A DNA stretch of 64,000 bases from Planctomycetota bacterium (GTDB lineage: Bacteria > Planctomycetota > UBA1135 > GCA-002686595). The translations under genes were made by a program, and so were the position numbers. Of this stretch, positions 42,529-49,535 are shown piece after piece; within the stretch, counting starts at the first letter, position 1, and each line of letters starts with the position of its first letter. A model generated the notes under the pieces. That model saw nothing but the letters and a program-made list of their open reading frames with translations, made no database searches and was not told the origin of the DNA. The DNA lies in NCBI GenBank assembly GCA_020638835.1, contig JACKHV010000001.1, positions 992,001-1,056,000 on the forward strand. The letters run 5' to 3'.

Positions 42529-44039
42529 GTGCCAAGCCGCTGTTCGACCGCATCCTGATCGCCAACCGCGGCGAGATTGCGCTGCGCGTGATCCGCACGG
42601 CGCGCGAGCTGGGGATGGAGACGGTCGCCGTCTACTCCGACTTCGACCGCAACGCGGTGCACACGCGCATGGCGCACGTCGCCGTGCCGCTCTGCGGCAA
42701 CCTGCCGTCGGAGAGCTACCTCGTCGCCGACAAGATCCTCGCCGCCGCGAAGGCGACCGGCGCGCAGGCGATCCACCCGGGCTACGGCTTCCTGTCGGAG
42801 AACGCGAACTTCGCGCGCGCCGTCGAAGCCGCCGGCCTCGCGTGGATCGGTCCCCCCGCCTCCGCGATCGAGGTGATGGGGGACAAGATCGAGTCGCGCC
42901 GCGCCATGCAAGCCGCGGGCGTCCCGGTCGTGCCCGGCATCGTCGACCCGATCGACGACGCGGAAGCCGCGGTCGTCATCGCACAGGAGATCGGCTACCC
43001 GATCGCGATCAAGGCCGCGGCGGGTGGCGGCGGCAAGGGCATCCGCGTGGTGCGCGAGCCGTCCGAGATGAAGTCGGCCTTCCGCCAAGCCTCGGGAGAA
43101 GCTGTCTCCTCCTTCGGCGACGGTCGCCTCTACATGGAGCGCTACTTGGACCGCGGCCGGCACATCGAAGTGCAGGTGATGTTCGACGCGCACGGCAACG
43201 GCGTGCACTTCGGCGAACGCGAGTGCTCGATCCAGCGCCGCCACCAGAAGCTGCTCGAGGAGTGCCCGTCCGTCGTGATCACCGACGAGCTGCGCGCGCG
43301 CATGGGCGAAGTCGCGCTGCAAGCGGGGCGCGCCGTGAGCTATCGCGGCGCCGGCACCGTCGAGTTCCTCTACATGGACGGCGAGTTCTACTTCCTCGAG
43401 ATGAACACGCGCCTGCAGGTCGAGCACCCGATCACCGAGATGGTGACCGGCGTCGACCTCGTGCACGAACAGCTGCGCGTCGCGGCGGGCCAGGAACTCG
43501 GCTACGACCAGTCGGCGATCCGCATGCGCGGCCACTCGATCGAGGTGCGCATCAACGCCGAGGACGTGCCCGCGGGCTTCCTGCCCTCGACCGGAACAGT
43601 TCGCAACCTGCGCCTGCCCGGCGGTCCTTGGGTGCGCATCGACTCGTGCCTCTACCGCGGGCTCGTCGTCGGCCTGAACTACGACCCGATGCTCGCCAAG
43701 ATCATCGTCTGGGGTCCCGACCGCACCGTGGCCATCGCGCGCATGAAGCGCGCGCTGGAGGAACTCAACGTCGGCGGCGTCCGCACCAGCGCCCCGGCCG
43801 CGATGGCCGTCCTGGAGGAGCCGAGGTTCATCTCCGGCGACTTCGACACGAAGTTCCTCGAGTCGCTCGACCTCTCGAAGGCGCGCGGGGGACTCTCGAT
43901 CCTCGCCGCCGCGGCCGCCGCGCTGCACCGTCGCAACGAGGCACAGCGCCAAGCTCTCGCTCCCGACGCTGCCTCGCGCCGCGGATGGACGCAACGCCAC
44001 CGCGGTTCGCTGACCGACCACATCCGCCGCTCCCAATGA
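42525..44039 (+). CDS. Biotin carboxylase subunit of the acyl-CoA carboxylase
   Basis: ATP-grasp enzyme that carboxylates biotin with bicarbonate. 504 residues: 'RILIANRGEIALRVIRTARE' at the N-terminus, 'IHPGYGFLSENANFA', the flexible glycine-rich ATP loop 'KAAAGGGGKGIRVV', and the active-site stretch 'FLEMNTRLQVEHPITEMVTG' with its catalytic Arg and Glu. The biotin carboxyl carrier domain is not fused; it follows as a separate gene that overlaps by 4 bases. The C-terminus has about 50 residues beyond the usual AccC end, ending in Arg/His-rich sequence, which may correspond to the start of the BT linker of PccA. Starts with GTG overlapping the beta-subunit stop. Confidence 0.92.
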   Translation: MSAKPLFDRILIANRGEIALRVIRTARELGMETVAVYSDFDRNAVHTRMAHVAVPLCGNLPSESYLVADKILAAAKATGAQAIHPGYGFLSENANFARAVEAAGLAWIGPPASAIEVMGDKIESRRAMQAAGVPVVPGIVDPIDDAEAAVVIAQEIGYPIAIKAAAGGGGKGIRVVREPSEMKSAFRQASGEAVSSFGDGRLYMERYLDRGRHIEVQVMFDAHGNGVHFGERECSIQRRHQKLLEECPSVVITDELRARMGEVALQAGRAVSYRGAGTVEFLYMDGEFYFLEMNTRLQVEHPITEMVTGVDLVHEQLRVAAGQELGYDQSAIRMRGHSIEVRINAEDVPAGFLPSTGTVRNLRLPGGPWVRIDSCLYRGLVVGLNYDPMLAKIIVWGPDRTVAIARMKRALEELNVGGVRTSAPAAMAVLEEPRFISGDFDTKFLESLDLSKARGGLSILAAAAAALHRRNEAQRQALAPDAASRRGWTQRHRGSLTDHIRRSQ

Positions 44040-44545
44040 AGTACTACGTCAACGTCAACGGCACGGAACACGAAGTCGTGCTGACCGAGCGCCTCGGTGT
44101 GCTGACGGTCGAAGTCGACGGCGAGGTCCTCGACACCGACTATCACGAGGTCGACCAGCTCGGGCAGGCGCACCTCCTGTCGGGCGGCAAGTCGTACGCG
44201 GTCTCCGTCGAAGGCGACGACACGCGCGTCGCGGTGACGATCGCGGGTCACGTCTACGACATCGAGATCGAGGACGAACGCGAACGCGCCGCCCACGCCG
44301 CCGCGCGCGAAGCGGCGAAGCACGGCGGCTTGATCAAGGCGGTCATGCCGGGCGTCGTCGTCGAGCTGCTCGTCGCCGTGGGGGACTCGGTCGAGGCGGG
44401 CCAGCCGCTCCTGATCCTCGAGGCGATGAAGATGCAGAACGAGATCGAGGCGACGGCGCCCGCCGTGGTCGAGAAGCTGCACGTCGCGGCGGGGGAGGCG
44501 GTCGCGGCGGGCGCACCGCTGGTCACGCTCAAGGCGCCGGAGTAG
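44036..44545 (+). CDS. Biotin carboxyl carrier protein of the acyl-CoA carboxylase
   Basis: Carries the biotin arm between the biotin carboxylase and carboxyltransferase. The 169-residue protein has an N-terminal beta-rich segment of about 80 residues, similar to the BT domain of the propionyl-CoA carboxylase alpha subunit, an Ala/Arg linker, and a C-terminal biotinyl domain with 'LILEAMKMQNEIEA', where Lys132 in E-A-M-K-M is the biotinylation site. The matching Gly and Asp turns ('MPGVVVELLVAVGDSVEAG') are in place. The stop codon TAG shares its last base with the long hairpin that follows. Confidence 0.93.
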   Translation: MKYYVNVNGTEHEVVLTERLGVLTVEVDGEVLDTDYHEVDQLGQAHLLSGGKSYAVSVEGDDTRVAVTIAGHVYDIEIEDERERAAHAAAREAAKHGGLIKAVMPGVVVELLVAVGDSVEAGQPLLILEAMKMQNEIEATAPAVVEKLHVAAGEAVAAGAPLVTLKAPE

Positions 44546-44651
44546 GAGAGTACCGTGCCGCAACTGTTTGCGCCTCTAGCGCGCCGAGACGCCGGCTCTG
44601 CCGGCGTCTCGGCGCGCTAGAGGCGCAAAGAGTTGCGGCACGGTACTCTCC
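44545..44651. repeat. 107-bp near-perfect palindrome (52-bp arms, 3-base loop)
   Basis: Arms 44545-44596 and 44600-44651 pair at 51 of 52 positions (one mismatch, 44566 with 44630); the loop is TCT. Its outer part (GAGAGTACCGTGCCGCAAC) resembles the outer part of the 136-bp palindrome at 35054-35189; the inner parts differ. It begins at the final base of the biotin carrier gene and runs directly into the first of three tandem units. Confidence 0.85.
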
Positions 44652-44727
44652 GCGTTCGGTTCGCCGCGAGCCCCGGCTCACTCCCGCGTGGCGCTTGATG
44701 GTGCCCAGATCCACTCTCTCTTCGAAT

Positions 44728-44768
44728 CGCCGAGCCCTCCGCACTCCCCGGGCTCGGCGGTTTTTTTT
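44728..44768 (+). terminator. Intrinsic terminator of the propionate operon
   Basis: A 10-base GC-rich stem (44728-44737 with 44750-44759), a 12-base loop and a run of eight T (44761-44768) on the plus strand. It is the only textbook Rho-independent terminator seen in the window and is the end stem of the first tandem unit. Confidence 0.88.
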
Positions 44769-44814
44769 GTGGAGAGCCGACCTGCTCGCAGCGCTCCGAA
44801 AAGGCCCGGGATCT

Positions 44815-44932
44815 CGCGTTCGCTTCTTCGCGACCCCTGGCTTCGAGCGTGCAGCGAAAGCTGCGCTGGGGATCCGACTCTTCGGGAGTCGCCGAACCCG
44901 CCGGGGGCCCCCTCACGGCGGGTTCGGTGCTT
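44815..44932 (+). ncRNA. Candidate structured RNA, second tandem unit
   Basis: Predicted fold: a stem with GAAA (GNRA) tetraloop (44851-44864), a 6-base stem around TTCGG (44875-44891), and a perfect 12-base stem (44892-44903 with 44916-44927). Compared with the third unit, the end stem keeps pairing although its bases differ (C-G at 44897/44922 versus A-T at 45089/45111). Strand and expression are unproven; the structure also reads well on the minus strand. Confidence 0.4.
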
Positions 44933-45005
44933 TCACCCCTCGAACGATTCGAGCCACGGCCGGTCACGCGCCCCTCTGGGCGCGACCATCAGAAAAACGA
45001 GATCC

Positions 45006-45121
45006 CGCGTTCGTTCCTCGCCCGCATCCCGCTGACTCACCCGCAGCGAAAGCTGCGCTGGGGATCCGACTCTTCTCGAGTCGCCGAAACCGTCAGGCTC
45101 CACCTGGCGGTTTCGGTGCAT
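45006..45121 (+). ncRNA. Candidate structured RNA, third tandem unit
   Basis: Same fold as the preceding unit: GAAA tetraloop hairpin (45042-45057), stem 45067-45072 with 45078-45083 around TTCTC, and a 14-base end stem (45084-45097 with 45103-45116, one T-G pair). It ends 8 bases from the converging gene at 45129 and could serve as that gene's terminator on the minus strand. Confidence 0.4.
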
Positions 45122-45128
45122 TCCGGCC

Positions 45129-45959
45129 CTACTTGACGCGCAGCGCTTCGCGAACGCGCGCCAGCGAGCCCTCCAGCTCCTGCGCGACGCTCTCCTCGGC
45201 TCCGCTCTCGCGCGCCAGGCGCAGCGCGTCCTCGCACGCGACCTCGGCGCGCGGCCAGTTCTCGAGCAGCAGCAACATGTTGATCATGTACCTGAGGTTC
45301 GCCAGCTCGGAACGCGTGAGGTGCAGATCGTGATAGAGCTGGCGCGCCTGCGAGTAGGCGGTCAACGCGTGTCCGAACGAGCTCGACGCCTGCATGGCGC
45401 GCCCGCGCGCCGCGTGCGACATCGCGAGGCCCCACCAGTCGCCGAGGTAGGACGTGCGCGCGATCCCGTTCATCGCCAGCTCGACCGCGCGACCCGCCTC
45501 GCCCTCCTCGAGCGCCTTGCGCGACGCGCCGACGATCTTCTGTCCGTCGCGGAAGTCGCGCTTCTGCTGGTCGTCCCAGCTCACGAAGGAGGCGGCGTAG
45601 TCGGCGAAGATCGGCGTGCCGAGCGCTTCGCTCGCCGCGCGGGCCGCGAACAGCGCGCGCCGGTGCAGCTTGGCGATCTCCTCGGTCGGCGGCTTCTCCG
45701 GCGAGGCTTCCCACAGCGACAGGCTGCGCTCGAGGTCCGCGTCGAAGGTGACGAGCGCCATGTCCGGCTGGTCGCGCCACAGCGCCACCATCGCGGCGCG
45801 GTCCTCGGAGGCGGCGACGAGCTCGTAGCGCGCCTGCACGTCCTGCTCGTCCTCCGCGCGGTAGGGCCCGGCCTCGAAGGGCGCGCTGGTGGACGCCGCG
45901 GCGGCGAGGGCGAGGAGGGGCAGGGCGGCGAGGGAGAGCTTCAGCGCGCGTCGGTTCAT
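45129..45959 (-). CDS. Exported TPR-like helical protein of unknown function
   Basis: 276 residues: signal peptide (about 1-26, 'LSLAALPLLALAAAAST'), then an acidic region followed by repeated helix pairs (about 95-265) with a spacing of Ala, Tyr and Leu typical of TPR-like solenoids, for example 'HALTAYSQARQLYHDLHLT' and 'NWPRAEVACEDALRLARES'. No catalytic motif is visible. I chose the start of the signal peptide, ATG at 45959; the frame runs upstream to 46061 across the neighbouring divergent gene's start, which is unlikely to be coding. The 49 bases between the divergent starts must hold both promoters. Confidence 0.72.
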   Translation of the reverse strand: MNRRALKLSLAALPLLALAAAASTSAPFEAGPYRAEDEQDVQARYELVAASEDRAAMVALWRDQPDMALVTFDADLERSLSLWEASPEKPPTEEIAKLHRRALFAARAASEALGTPIFADYAASFVSWDDQQKRDFRDGQKIVGASRKALEEGEAGRAVELAMNGIARTSYLGDWWGLAMSHAARGRAMQASSSFGHALTAYSQARQLYHDLHLTRSELANLRYMINMLLLLENWPRAEVACEDALRLARESGAEESVAQELEGSLARVREALRVK

Positions 45960-46008
45960 GGCGTGTGGATTCGGGCCTCGGGGAGGCGTGAGGTTACACT
46001 CCTTCGCC

Positions 46009-47022
46009 ATGGAGCACCTCACCCGCGCCCTCGTCGACTGGATCGAGATCCCGTCCGTCACCGGCGGCGAAGCGGACTATGCCGACGCCCTCGCGCGCGC
46101 CCTCTCCGCCGAAGGCTTCGACTGCGAGCTGCAGGAGGTCCAGCCCGGACGCTCCAACCTGCTCGCGCGCGCCGGTGCGCCGCGCCTCGTGTTCTGCACG
46201 CACCTCGACACGGTGCCGCCCTTCTTCGGCTCGCGCACGGACGCGGACTTCGTCTACGGCCGCGGTTCGTGCGACGCGAAGGGGCAAGCGGTCGCGATGC
46301 TAGAGGCGGGCCGTCGCCTGCTCAAGGCCGGCGTCACCGACTTCGGCTTCCTGTTCACCGTCGGCGAGGAGACCGACTCGATCGGCGCGGCCTTCGCCGA
46401 CCGCCACCTCGCCGATCCGTGGTGCCCCGAGCACGTCGTCATCGGCGAACCGACCGACCTGACCTACGTCGCCGGGCACAAGGGCATCTACAAGGCGCAC
46501 CTCTGCGCGCACGGCGTGCGCGGGCACTCGTCGCAGGACGTCGGCCCGTCGGCGGTGCACGAACTCGTCGCGAGCTTGCAGGCGCTGATCACCGCCGAGT
46601 GGGGCGAGCACGCGCTCTTCGGCAAGGGCACGCTCAACGTCGGACAGATCACGGGCGGCGTCGCGGCGAACGTCGTCGCCGGCAAGGCGGAAGCCGAAGT
46701 GCTGATCCGCACCGTCGAAGAACCGGCCGTCGTCGAAGCGCGCCTGCGTTCCTTGCTCGGCCCGCACGTCGAGCTCGAGGCGCAGTACAAGGCCTACGCG
46801 CCCGTCGCCTTCCACGTCCCCGAGGGCGCGGAGTCGAAGGTCGTCGCCTTCGGCACCGACGCGCCGCACATGCCGTCCTGGGGCAAGCCGATCCTCTTCG
46901 GCCCCGGCGCGATCCTCGACGCGCACACCGCCGGCGAGAAGGTCTCGAAGCAGGCGCTGGTGGACGCGGCGCTCGAGTACGAACGGCTCGCGACGCGCCT
47001 GTTGGCCGTAGCCAAGCTGTAG
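46009..47022 (+). CDS. dapE: M20 family deacylase, probably succinyl-diaminopimelate desuccinylase
   Basis: A zinc-dependent aminoacylase-type enzyme; in lysine and peptidoglycan synthesis it removes succinate from N-succinyl-LL-diaminopimelate. 337 residues. The metal-binding motif is 'VFCTHLDTVPPFF' (H-x-D), followed by 'FVYGRGSCDAKGQAVAM' (the bridging Asp), 'FTVGEETDSIGA' (general base Glu-Glu), 'HVVIGEPTDL' and 'ILFGPGAILDAHTAGEKV' (final His). The ArgE and acetyl-lysine deacetylase families share these motifs; the dapD gene 24 bases downstream favours DapE. A TACACT at 45995-46000 is a possible -10, which would make the mRNA almost leaderless. Confidence 0.82.
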   Translation: MEHLTRALVDWIEIPSVTGGEADYADALARALSAEGFDCELQEVQPGRSNLLARAGAPRLVFCTHLDTVPPFFGSRTDADFVYGRGSCDAKGQAVAMLEAGRRLLKAGVTDFGFLFTVGEETDSIGAAFADRHLADPWCPEHVVIGEPTDLTYVAGHKGIYKAHLCAHGVRGHSSQDVGPSAVHELVASLQALITAEWGEHALFGKGTLNVGQITGGVAANVVAGKAEAEVLIRTVEEPAVVEARLRSLLGPHVELEAQYKAYAPVAFHVPEGAESKVVAFGTDAPHMPSWGKPILFGPGAILDAHTAGEKVSKQALVDAALEYERLATRLLAVAKL

Positions 47023-47046
47023 ACCTCGAGCATCCATCGACCTCTC

Positions 47047-48267
47047 ATGCGAACGTGTGTCGTCCACCTGGTCCTCGAACCGGAGTTCGAGGGCGACCTG
47101 ACCGAGTTGCAGAGAGACGCGCACGTCTGGTTGCTCGGAACGGCGCACAACTTGCGCCTGGTCCGCACGAACGTCGAGACGATCAAGTCCCCGTACCAGC
47201 TCTCGATCTGCGAACCGAACGCGAGGCTCCTCGACGGGCTGTACGATTCACTCGAAGAGATCCAGGATCACCACGGCTTCTACGACGACCTCGGTCCTTG
47301 GCGCGAGATTCGAGTGCACGGACTCGGCTTGGACGACGTCGATGCCGGGCGCATCTCGGCCACTCTTGACGACCGTCTCGAGTTGGACTCCACGCCCGAG
47401 GGGTTCTCGATCCGTTCGCGCGCCGAGCCCAGAACGGGAGCCGAGGCGCCCGACCTCAGGTGCTACGCGCTGATGAAGGAGAGCATGGAACAGATGAACC
47501 TGCGCGGCGCCGAGCTGCTCGACGCCCTCGAAGCCGGAATCGTGCGCGTCGCGGAGCGGACCGCCTCCGGCGACTGGATCGTGAACACCTGGGTCAAGGA
47601 CGCGATCCTCCAGCTCTTCCGCACGAGCTCGATCGTGCCCAAGGGACTCGAGGGCGAGCCGGGACTGTTCCGCGACAAGCAACCGCTCGACGTGCGCCGC
47701 TTCGACGCCGCGTCCAACGTGCGCATCGTCCCCGGCGGTTCGGCCGTGCGACGCGGCGCGCACCTCGGCCCCGGCGTCGTCTGCATGCCGCCGATGTACG
47801 TCAACCTCGGCGCCTTCGTCGGCGCGGGCACGATGGTCGACAGCCACGCGCTGATCGGTTCGTGCGCGCAGATCGGCGAGCGCGTCCACGTCTCCGCCGC
47901 CGCGCAGATCGGCGGCGTCCTCGAACCGCCCGGCGCGCGGCCCGTGATCATCGAAGACGGCGCCTTCATCGGCGGCGGCGCGGGGATCTACGAGGGCGTC
48001 CTGATCCGCCGCGGCGCGGTGATCGCCGGCGGCCTGCAGCTCACCGCCTCGACCCCCGTCTTCGACCTCGTCCACGAACGCGAGCTGCGCGGCACCCGCG
48101 CCGCGCCGCTCGAGATCCCGGCGAACGCGGTCGTGCTACCGGGCACGCGTCCGGTGTCGTCGCAGTGGGGGCGGGAGCGAGGGCTCAATCAGGCTTGCGC
48201 GCTGATCGTGAAGTACCGCGACGAGAAGACGGATCAGGGGACTGCGCTGGAGGAGGCGTTGAGGTGA
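47047..48267 (+). CDS. dapD: DapD tetrahydrodipicolinate N-succinyltransferase with extra N-terminal domain
   Basis: The C-terminal 260 residues (about 147-406) are DapD, a left-handed beta-helix acyltransferase of the lysine/diaminopimelate pathway: 'SGDWIVNTWVKDAILQLF', 'GGSAVRRGAHLGPGVVCMPP', 'VNLGAFVGAGTMVDSHALIGS', and the cofactor-side stretch 'IGGVLEPPGARPVIIEDGAF', all in family order. The first 145 residues do not belong to usual DapD; they form a predicted alpha/beta module ('TCVVHLVLEPEFEGDLTEL') I cannot place. That part uses A/T-ending codons more often (about 13% in a 75-codon sample) than the DapD part, suggesting recent fusion. An internal ATG run at 47473-47494 could give a normal-length DapD. 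It overlaps the next gene by 4 bases. Confidence 0.82.
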   Translation: MRTCVVHLVLEPEFEGDLTELQRDAHVWLLGTAHNLRLVRTNVETIKSPYQLSICEPNARLLDGLYDSLEEIQDHHGFYDDLGPWREIRVHGLGLDDVDAGRISATLDDRLELDSTPEGFSIRSRAEPRTGAEAPDLRCYALMKESMEQMNLRGAELLDALEAGIVRVAERTASGDWIVNTWVKDAILQLFRTSSIVPKGLEGEPGLFRDKQPLDVRRFDAASNVRIVPGGSAVRRGAHLGPGVVCMPPMYVNLGAFVGAGTMVDSHALIGSCAQIGERVHVSAAAQIGGVLEPPGARPVIIEDGAFIGGGAGIYEGVLIRRGAVIAGGLQLTASTPVFDLVHERELRGTRAAPLEIPANAVVLPGTRPVSSQWGRERGLNQACALIVKYRDEKTDQGTALEEALR

Positions 48268-49022
48268 ACGACGCAGTTCCGGACCCTCTAGGGGAAGCAC
48301 GCGAACTACTGCAGCTCACGCGATTCCTCGAAGAGCTGGACAACAGCCTTAGAAGTCCGAGCAGCTCCCATGCTCTGGACGCGGATCTCTGGCGAGAGTC
48401 TCCTGGCTACCGCACCAACCGAATGCTGGGCGTGCGCCATTCGGAGGGGAAGTCGACCCGCGAAGACTGTGTCCTCCAGGACACAATGAACCGTCTCGGC
48501 TACGACTCCGACGAGAACAAGCAGAGTCCCGACGGCCTCACTCGCCTCTTCGGCTTCGAGTGGCAGAGGATCGACTTGGTCGCGGCGACCAGCCCCGGCA
48601 AGTGGCGCGATTGCGTCTGGCAGGGGAGGTATCGCCTCGACCTTGCGCTCGAGGTCGAAAACAATCTTTCGGAGTTCACCCTGCACATGCGGGGGCTGCT
48701 GGACACACACGCCTTGCACCGGGTGTGCATCTTCTACACCGAGAACGACGACGAGACCGTGCTGGACACGATGGTCGGCACTGGGACGGGACACATCCAA
48801 GCGCGCGAGTGGCGATGGCGCCCAGCGGGTGCGGAGACTTGGATTCCCGACGTGTCCGCGAAGCTGGTCGCGGTCTTCGTTTCCCTGAACGAGCCGCGGG
48901 TCGTTGCCGCGTACTCGTGGGACACGAGCAGTCCTGGCGCGCCGCCGGAACTGCTCTGCGAGCCTTCGTCCTCGGTTGCGCCGGGGACTCCTGGTGAGCG
49001 TCGCGACGGCAGTTCGGGCTAG
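48264..49022 (+). CDS. Orphan protein, possibly PD-(D/E)XK-like, atypical composition
   Basis: 252 residues, GTG start overlapping dapD. No family recognised with confidence. A central stretch (about 128-160) reads 'YRLDLALEVENNLSEF', then 'LLDTHALHRVCIFYTEND', which has the strand-D-x3-E-x-E-strand-helix order of some restriction-endonuclease-like folds, although the usual Lys is replaced. Third codon positions are G/C in only about 60% of the first 53 codons, against near 95% in neighbours, so it was probably acquired recently. The C-terminal 40 residues are Pro/Ser-rich. A role in defence or DNA handling is speculation based only on the weak motif. Confidence 0.6.
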   Translation: MNDAVPDPLGEARELLQLTRFLEELDNSLRSPSSSHALDADLWRESPGYRTNRMLGVRHSEGKSTREDCVLQDTMNRLGYDSDENKQSPDGLTRLFGFEWQRIDLVAATSPGKWRDCVWQGRYRLDLALEVENNLSEFTLHMRGLLDTHALHRVCIFYTENDDETVLDTMVGTGTGHIQAREWRWRPAGAETWIPDVSAKLVAVFVSLNEPRVVAAYSWDTSSPGAPPELLCEPSSSVAPGTPGERRDGSSG

Positions 49023-49025
49023 AAC

Positions 49026-49523
49026 ATGCGTCCTCCGTCACGGTCCGAGGGATCATTCCCGCGCAACCCCGATCAGCGACGCCGAGATGCCGTGCGCGTT
49101 GCCGTCTTCCGTTGGTTGCTCGATGGGGGCGACGAGGAAGAAGAGGAGTTCGAGCAAGCAGGTCGTGAAGGGATCGAGGCGGAGGGGAGCCCCTTCCCCA
49201 CGTCCGTTCCGCAACCGGCTTTCCTCTCGCTCTTCCGGCGCACCGATCCCTCGCCCGCGGTCTTCGCGGCCTTGAGCGGGAGGCCGGACCTCCTGCTTCC
49301 GTACAGCGAGGCGCGCGAGAGGGAAGGCGAGTACTTCGATCGGGACGGGGTGCGCGGCACCGTGCTCATCGTGAACTACATCGAGTGGATCGACGAACGG
49401 ACGGCCGAAACCACGGCGGGCATGCATGCCGGCCCGCTCGCGGCCTACTCGAATCGCCTGCGCGTGAGCGAGGTCGATGGCGAGTGGGTCGTAGAGGACC
49501 TCGGACTCGAGTGGATCAGTTGA
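49026..49523 (+). CDS. Orphan protein of unknown function, atypical composition
   Basis: 165 residues, ATG 3 bases after the previous stop. Acidic N-terminal helix ('GGDEEEEEFEQAG'), then a small alpha/beta domain ending in 'RVSEVDGEWVVEDLGLEW', a strand pair common in small immunity-like and DUF proteins but not diagnostic. G/C at third positions is about two-thirds in the first 57 codons, again below the surroundings. It probably travels with the preceding gene. It ends 12 bases before the converging fadJ-like gene. Confidence 0.6.
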   Translation: MRPPSRSEGSFPRNPDQRRRDAVRVAVFRWLLDGGDEEEEEFEQAGREGIEAEGSPFPTSVPQPAFLSLFRRTDPSPAVFAALSGRPDLLLPYSEAREREGEYFDRDGVRGTVLIVNYIEWIDERTAETTAGMHAGPLAAYSNRLRVSEVDGEWVVEDLGLEWIS

Positions 49524-49535
49524 GCGGGCGTGACG

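Larger units (their letters stand above)
44651..45121. repeat. Three tandem ~100-130-base units with conserved hairpins
   Basis: Units start at CGCGTTCG at 44651, 44815 and 45006 (spacing 164 and 191 bases). The second and third share long identical blocks, notably GCAGCGAAAGCTGCGCTGG (hairpin with GAAA tetraloop, 44851-44864 and 45043-45056) and GATCCGACTCTTC (44871-44883, 45064-45076). Each unit ends in a long stem: 44728-44759, 44892-44927 and 45084-45116. The first unit keeps the CGCGTTCG start, the GATCC-CTCT block and the end stem but lacks the GAAA hairpin. No open reading frame in the region looks like a gene. Confidence 0.75.

Noticed and set aside
44651..45121. CRISPR array
   Set aside because: Only three units, unequal spacing, internal hairpins, no identical short repeats separated by unique spacers, and no cas genes nearby.
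44688..45333. Open frames with a repeated 'KAALGIRLF' peptide in the region 44688-45333
   Set aside because: They run through the tandem hairpin units; the repeated peptide only reflects the repeated DNA. No ribosome-binding site, no codon-bias match, and the same region reads open in several frames.
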